Below are positions 59,841 to 64,000 of a stretch of 64,000 bases of DNA, piece after piece. The first letter of the stretch is position 1; the number at the start of each line of letters is the position of its first letter. The translations under genes were made by a program, and so were the position numbers. Origin of the DNA: Variovorax sp. CF079 (lineage in GTDB: Bacteria > Pseudomonadota > Gammaproteobacteria > Burkholderiales > Burkholderiaceae_C). The stretch covers positions 1 to 64,000 of the forward strand of contig NZ_FMZU01000005.1 of assembly GCF_900101545.1 (NCBI RefSeq), given 5' to 3'. The notes under the pieces were generated by a model. The model did no database searches. It saw only the letters and a program-made list of their open reading frames with translations, and was not told the origin of the DNA.

Positions 59841-60284
59841 TCAGAGCACGGACAGCGGCTCGAACGCAACGCCCTGGCCAGCGGCCTGCCTGATCGGCTC
59901 CGGGTCGACGCCGGAGCGCAACGCGCGCAGCAGCGCGGTGTCCATGTAGACGCGCTCCTCGGCGATCTTGCCGTCCCTCAGCCGAAACTTGTCGACACCG
60001 CGCCAGTCGAAGCGCTTGCCGCCGACCTGGCGCGTGCACTGCCATTCGATGATCACGATGTCGCCGCGCGAGCTCCAGTCCAGGAGCTGCCAGACGAGGT
60101 CGGGCGTGGCCTCCCGCTGCACGTCGTTCAGGCGCCCGAGCTCCTTGCCGGCAATGGGGCGATCGACCAGCGGCGTGCGCAGCACCCCGTCCGGATGCCA
60201 GAGCGCGAGAAAGGCCTCGCCATCCCTCGCGGCCCATGCGGCGGCGAATTGGGTGATGAAATCCTGGATCTCTGCGTCGGTCAT
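59841..60284 (-). CDS. SnoaL-like (NTF2-fold) protein
   Basis: 147 residues with the small cone-shaped NTF2 fold. DAEIQDFITQFAAAWAARDG, ALWHPDGVLRTPLVDRPIAG and RGVDKFRLRDGKIAEERVYM are typical SnoaL_2-like elements. Such proteins are isomerases, hydrolases or ligand binders, and no catalytic set can be named. The start MTDAEIQ is supported by homologue-like length. It is divergent from the epimerase gene. Confidence 0.75.
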   Translation of the reverse strand: MTDAEIQDFITQFAAAWAARDGEAFLALWHPDGVLRTPLVDRPIAGKELGRLNDVQREATPDLVWQLLDWSSRGDIVIIEWQCTRQVGGKRFDWRGVDKFRLRDGKIAEERVYMDTALLRALRSGVDPEPIRQAAGQGVAFEPLSVL

Positions 60285-60397
60285 GGATCGGCTCGCTTTC
60301 GTTGTAATGACGCAGCGATGATCGCGAAGTGCGGTGCACTTGCCCGGCCATATCCGGACATCATCATCCGAACGCAAGAATTCATGAAAGGTCTACC

Positions 60398-61381
60398 GTG
60401 AAGATTCTCGTGACCGGCAGTTCCGGCCACCTCGGCGAGGCGCTGATGCGCAGCCTGCAGGCCACGACGCACGAGGCAGTCGGCATCGACGCGCTGGCGT
60501 CGCCGTACACACGCCATGTCGGTTCGATCGCGGACCGCGCGCTCGTGGCCCGCTGCATGCGGGGCGTCGATGCCGTGCTCCACACCGCGACACTGCACAA
60601 GCCCCACGTGGCCACGCACAGCCGCCAGGACTTCGTCGACACCAACATCACGGGCACGCTGAACCTGCTGGAAGAAGCGGCAGCCGCAGGCGTCGGCGCC
60701 TTCGTCTTCACCAGCACCACCAGCGCCTTCGGCCGTGCGCTGACGCCGCCGCCGGGCGCGCCGGCGGCCTGGGTCACCGAGGACGTGGCGCCGGTGCCGA
60801 AGAACATCTACGGCGCCACCAAGGTCGCGGCCGAGGACCTGTGCGAACTGTTCCAGCGCCAGCAGGGGCTGCCCTGCATCGTGCTGCGGACCTCGCGCTT
60901 CTTTCCCGAGGAGGATGACCAGCGGCATGTTCGCGAACGCTACGAGGACGCGAACGCGAAGGTCAACGAGTTCCTGCATCGCCGGGTCGACGTGGAGGAC
61001 GTGGTCGAGGCGCACCTGCTCGCCATCGACCGCGCGGCCGGGATCGGCTTCGGCCGCTACATCATCAGCGCGAGCTCGCCCTTCACGCGCGAGGACTTGC
61101 CGACGCTGCGCACCGACCTGCCCGCGGTGGTGGCACGCCACGTGCCGCAGTTCGAGGCCGAGTACGCGCGGCGCGGGTGGCGCATGTTCCCGGAGATCGA
61201 CCGCGTCTACGTCAACGATCGCGCACGCGCCGAGCTCGGCTGGCAACCGCGCCACGACTTCCAGGCGGTCATCGAACGCCTTCGCACCGGTGGCGACCAT
61301 CGCAGCGCGCTGGCGCAGGCGATCGGCTCCAAGGGCTACCACGCGACCGTCTTCGCGGACGGCCCCTATCCGGTGGAATAG
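60398..61381 (+). CDS. NAD(P)-dependent epimerase/dehydratase
   Basis: 327 residues of the extended SDR type. Cofactor motif KILVTGSSGHLGEAL at residues 2-16, Ser-Thr-Thr in FTSTTSAFG and the YxxxK motif in NIYGATKVAAEDL. The C-terminal substrate domain ends YVNDRARAELGWQPRHDFQA, as in UDP-sugar epimerases, but lengths and residues fit the less specific NAD-dependent oxidoreductase group. The GTG start has AAAGG upstream. Substrate unknown. Confidence 0.85.
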   Translation: MKILVTGSSGHLGEALMRSLQATTHEAVGIDALASPYTRHVGSIADRALVARCMRGVDAVLHTATLHKPHVATHSRQDFVDTNITGTLNLLEEAAAAGVGAFVFTSTTSAFGRALTPPPGAPAAWVTEDVAPVPKNIYGATKVAAEDLCELFQRQQGLPCIVLRTSRFFPEEDDQRHVRERYEDANAKVNEFLHRRVDVEDVVEAHLLAIDRAAGIGFGRYIISASSPFTREDLPTLRTDLPAVVARHVPQFEAEYARRGWRMFPEIDRVYVNDRARAELGWQPRHDFQAVIERLRTGGDHRSALAQAIGSKGYHATVFADGPYPVE

Positions 61382-61393
61382 CTCGAAGACAGC

Positions 61394-62227
61394 TCAGCCG
61401 CGCTTCGCCGCGCGGTAGAGCCCTTCGACCTTGGGCACGTTGGCCTCGAGCTTGGCGATGCGGTCCGGCCCGCTCGGGTGTGTCGAGAGAAAGTTCAGCC
61501 CGCCCTGGTTCTTCGAGGCCTGCGCCATCTTGTTCCACAGCGAGATCGAAGCCTTCGGGTCGTAGCCGGCGCGCGCGGCGAGTTCGAGCCCGACCAGGTC
61601 GGCATCGGTCTCGTCGCTGCGGCTGAACTTGAGCGTGAGCAGTTGCGTGCCGGCCCGCGCCGCAAGGTCGCCGGCCTGCCCGAGGCCCAGCAGCTGGGCC
61701 GTGATCGACAGCGCGGCGCCCGTGCCCGCGCTCTTGGCCAGGCGGGCGCGCGCATGCTCGCGCAGCGCATGCGCCATCTCGTGGCCCATCACGATCGCGA
61801 CCTCGTCGTCGCTGAGCTTGAGCTGGTCGAGGATGCCAGTGAAGAAGGCGATCTTGCCGCCCGGCATGCAGAAGGCGTTGATCTGCTTGCTGCCGATCAG
61901 ATTGAGCTCCCACTTCCAGCGCGCGGCGCGCTCGTTCCATTGCGCTGCGAACGGGATGATGCGTGCCGAGATGGCGTGCAGGCGCTGCAGCTGAGCATTG
62001 CCCTCGCCGGCCAGCGCACCCTTGGCCCTGGCCTGCGCCATCAGCTCGCCGTATTGCTGCACGCCGGCCTGCTCGACGTTCTCGGCCGGCACCAGGTTGC
62101 GCGCCACCGAGGACTTGCCGACCTCGACCTGCGCGAGCGCCGGTGTCACCGCGGCCGCGCCCGCAGCCAGCAGAAATGCGCGGCGGGCTTGCCAGGTTCC
62201 GGAGCGAGAAGTGCAGCGCAAACACAT
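61394..62227 (-). CDS. M48-family zinc metalloprotease (periplasmic)
   Basis: About 277 residues. A signal region (RRAFLLAAGAAAVTPALA) with a twin arginine precedes an M48B domain with HEMAH in VAIVMGHEMAHALREHARAR, the downstream ETDADLVGLELAARAGYDP supplying the third zinc ligand, and STHPSGPDRIAKLEAN. It resembles YcaL/LoiP-like outer-membrane quality-control proteases. An alternative start at 62260 would add 11 residues and lies three bases from the divergent AmpG start; the choice is uncertain. Confidence 0.85.
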   Translation of the reverse strand: MCLRCTSRSGTWQARRAFLLAAGAAAVTPALAQVEVGKSSVARNLVPAENVEQAGVQQYGELMAQARAKGALAGEGNAQLQRLHAISARIIPFAAQWNERAARWKWELNLIGSKQINAFCMPGGKIAFFTGILDQLKLSDDEVAIVMGHEMAHALREHARARLAKSAGTGAALSITAQLLGLGQAGDLAARAGTQLLTLKFSRSDETDADLVGLELAARAGYDPKASISLWNKMAQASKNQGGLNFLSTHPSGPDRIAKLEANVPKVEGLYRAAKRG

Positions 62228-62262
62228 GCGGGAATAATAAGAGAGTCCAAAGACCCTCATTC

Positions 62263-63594
62263 ATGTCCGCACCCCCGGCTGACGAAGCCTCTCCTGCCCT
62301 GCCTTGGCGCGACGCGCTCAAGGTTTATCTCGAACCGGCCACGCTGCGCATGCTCGCGCTGGGCTTCTCCGCGGGCCTGCCTCTGCTGCTGGTGCTGGGC
62401 ACGCTGAGCTTCCGGCTGCGCGAGGCGGGCATCGACCGCACCACCATCGGCTACCTGAGCTGGGTCGGCCTGGCCTATGGCTTCAAGTGGGTGTGGGCGC
62501 CGCTGGTGGACCGGCTGCCGATCCCGCCGCTGACCACGCTGCTCGGGCGCCGCCGCGGCTGGCTGCTGCTGGCGCAGGCGATAGTGATCGCCGGCATCGT
62601 CGGCATGGCTTTCAACGACCCGCGCGCCGGGCTCGCGCCGCTCGTCTGGTGCGCGCTGCTGGTGGCTTTCGGCTCGGCCACGCAGGACATCGCGCTCGAC
62701 GCCTTCCGCATCGAATCGGCCGCCACGCGCAAGCAGGCCGCGCTGGCGGCGGCCTACCAGACCGGCTACCGGCTGGCGATGATCTGGGCCGGCGCCGGCG
62801 TGCTGTGGATCGCGGCCTGGGCCGAGATCGCCGGCGCCGCGGGCTACCAGAACGGCGCCTGGAAGGCCGCCTACCTCGTGATGGCGGCTTCGATGGCGGT
62901 GGGCGTGATCACGGTGCTGCTGTCGCCCGAGCCGGTGCGCGTGGCGCTGCCGAAGGCGAAGAACGCGGCCGAGTGGCTGCAAAGCGTGCTGATCGAGCCC
63001 TTTGCCGACTTCATCCGCCGCTACAAGTGGCAGGCCGCGCTGATCCTCGCGCTGATCGCGGTCTACCGCATCAGCGACGTGGTGATGGGCATCATGGCCA
63101 ACCCCTTCTACGTCGACATGGGTTTCACCAAGGACGAGGTGGCGACGGTCAGCAAGATCTACGGCGTGGTGATGACGCTGGCCGGCGCCTTCGTCGGCGG
63201 CGTGCTGTCGATGCGCTTCGGCGTGATGCGCGTGCTGATGCTGGGCGCGGTGCTGAGCGCCGCGAGCAACCTGCTGTTCGCCTGGCTAGGAACGCGCGGG
63301 CACGACCTCACCGGCCTGGTGCTGGTGGTCTCGGCCGACAACCTGGCCGGCGGCATTGCATCGGCCGCCTTCATTGCCTACCTGTCGAGCCTGACCAACA
63401 TCAGCTACTCGGCCACGCAGTACGCGCTGTTCAGCTCCCTGATGCTGCTCTTGCCCAAGTTCATTGCCGGCTACTCGGGCGTCTTCGTCGACCACTACGG
63501 CTACAGCGCCTTCTTCATCGGCACCGCGGCGCTGGGTGCGCCGGTGCTGCTGCTGGTGGCGCTGGCCTCTCGAGCCTTCAAATCGGCGCCATAA
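62263..63594 (+). CDS. ampG: AmpG-like muropeptide MFS permease
   Basis: 443 residues with about 12 membrane helices. AmpG features: ALGFSAGLPLLLVLGTLSFR, KWVWAPLVDRLPIPPLTTLLG-type loop (seen as WVWAPLVDRLPIP then LLGRRRGWLLLAQ), QDIALDAFRIE and YQTGYRLAMIWAG. It brings N-acetylglucosaminyl-anhydromuropeptides into the cytoplasm for wall recycling and so influences AmpC induction. Divergent from the M48 protease gene. Confidence 0.88.
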   Translation: MSAPPADEASPALPWRDALKVYLEPATLRMLALGFSAGLPLLLVLGTLSFRLREAGIDRTTIGYLSWVGLAYGFKWVWAPLVDRLPIPPLTTLLGRRRGWLLLAQAIVIAGIVGMAFNDPRAGLAPLVWCALLVAFGSATQDIALDAFRIESAATRKQAALAAAYQTGYRLAMIWAGAGVLWIAAWAEIAGAAGYQNGAWKAAYLVMAASMAVGVITVLLSPEPVRVALPKAKNAAEWLQSVLIEPFADFIRRYKWQAALILALIAVYRISDVVMGIMANPFYVDMGFTKDEVATVSKIYGVVMTLAGAFVGGVLSMRFGVMRVLMLGAVLSAASNLLFAWLGTRGHDLTGLVLVVSADNLAGGIASAAFIAYLSSLTNISYSATQYALFSSLMLLLPKFIAGYSGVFVDHYGYSAFFIGTAALGAPVLLLVALASRAFKSAP

Positions 63595-63618
63595 TGACTC
63601 CATTTCGGAGGCATTCGA

Positions 63619-63891
63619 GTGGCCAATCTGTCGATCAAAGGCGTTCCTGACGATATCGCCGAGCGCCTGCGGCAACGCGCCGCACGCAACCACCGCTCGC
63701 TGCAAGGCGAGCTGATGGCCATCATCGAACAGGCCGCCGGGGAGCCGAAGCCCGTGCCCTCCCACGCCTTTCAGTGCGCGAGCAAGTCCATCGAACAGAT
63801 CGCGGCCGAGCACCGCGCCCGCTTCCCGCAGCCCATCGCCCACGGCCCCGACGCGGTCGACATCATTCGCACCGAACGGGACGTCCGGTGA
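63619..63891 (+). CDS. FitA-like antitoxin (ribbon-helix-helix)
   Basis: 90 residues. The N-terminal ribbon-helix-helix MANLSIKGVPDDIAERLRQR with RNHRSLQGELMAIIEQA is the FitA-type Arc/MetJ DNA-binding module; the C-terminal extended arm would block a PIN toxin. The GTG start has GGAGG eight bases upstream. It overlaps the downstream toxin gene (GTGA) in the usual antitoxin-first order. Confidence 0.85.
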   Translation: MANLSIKGVPDDIAERLRQRAARNHRSLQGELMAIIEQAAGEPKPVPSHAFQCASKSIEQIAAEHRARFPQPIAHGPDAVDIIRTERDVR

Positions 63892-64000
63892 GGGCGCCGG
63901 CCCCCGCTCCCCGCGCCGCCGAACCGCCGGTGCCCTACCTGATCCGGCCGCCGATGGTGGTCGACTGCAGCGCGCTCAGCGCCGTGCTGTTCGACGAGCC
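63888..64000 (+). CDS. PIN-domain (VapC/FitB-like) toxin, N-terminal fragment
   Basis: Only 37 codons are in the window. GTG at 63888 overlaps the antitoxin stop. After a Pro/Ala-rich lead of about 22 residues the PIN start MVVDCSALSAVLFDE gives the first catalytic Asp (VVDCSAL). The rest of the gene, with the remaining acidic residues, lies beyond the right edge. The long lead before the PIN domain is unusual; ATG inside it (PPMVVDC) could be the true start. Confidence 0.75.
   Translation, partial: MRAPAPAPRAAEPPVPYLIRPPMVVDCSALSAVLFDE

Overview
The window is about 64 kb of high-GC chromosome. Its base composition, the Burkholderiales-type str operon (rpsL-rpsG-fusA-tuf), the many DUF4148-like, VanZ-like and BMP/LivK transport genes and the style of its intergenic palindromes suggest a Comamonadaceae betaproteobacterium, most likely Variovorax or a close relative. 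That assignment is an inference from gene content, not from a marker-gene comparison. I see no phage, insertion sequence, CRISPR, rRNA or tRNA.

Layout. 0-7.3 kb: the str operon (minus strand, with a clear sigma70 promoter near 3.5 kb), a PBP5-type carboxypeptidase, an alpha/beta hydrolase coupled to a thioredoxin-like ferredoxin, a VanZ-like protein and HemJ. 7.3-10.9 kb: a candidate small RNA divergent from hemB, a CorA-type transporter and two paralogous small secreted proteins. 10.9-15.5 kb: a LysR regulator, an amidohydrolase, dienelactone hydrolase, a 2-hydroxychromene-2-carboxylate isomerase-like protein, an SDR and MarC. 15.5-19.8 kb: YfcE-type phosphoesterase and an Mla-like lipid transport operon (STAS-MlaE, MlaF, MlaD and a PqiC/YmbA-like lipoprotein). 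20-31.1 kb: a GMC oxidoreductase, then a PotABCD-like importer fused by overlapping genes to a three-subunit HcnABC/LhpBEF-like amine dehydrogenase, with a divergent IclR regulator and an ALDH7 (AmaB-like) aldehyde dehydrogenase. This reads as uptake and oxidation of a cyclic or D-amino acid, with pipecolate a good candidate. 31.4-37.3 kb: an orphan LivK-like binding protein and mreBCD-mrdA. 37.5-40.7 kb: gatCAB. 40.8-43.8 kb: small genes of unknown role, pyrE and an exonuclease III.

43.9-58.7 kb is the most striking region: a one-directional block of fifteen genes in which urea-derivative hydrolases are interleaved with two different ABC importers. It holds a GntR regulator, two isochorismatase-fold hydrolases (one BiuH-like), formamidase AmiF, a BMP/nucleoside-type importer, AtzH-, AtzE- and AtzG-like proteins, a NitT/TauT-type importer and allophanate hydrolase AtzF. 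No cyanuric acid amidohydrolase is visible. The set should release ammonia from biuret-like compounds and formamide, so a nitrogen-scavenging system with an unassigned primary substrate is likely.

58.7-64 kb: an Atu4866-family secreted protein, a shrunken SDR that has lost its catalytic segment, a SnoaL-like protein, an NAD-dependent epimerase, an M48 protease, an AmpG-like permease and the start of a FitAB/VapBC-type toxin-antitoxin pair cut by the window edge.

Non-coding signals of note are the small RNA candidate opposite hemB, a structured segment with two tandem terminators after the ALDH gene, a 17-bp palindrome in the IclR divergent region, and two copies of a 37-bp intergenic hairpin that show compensatory base changes.
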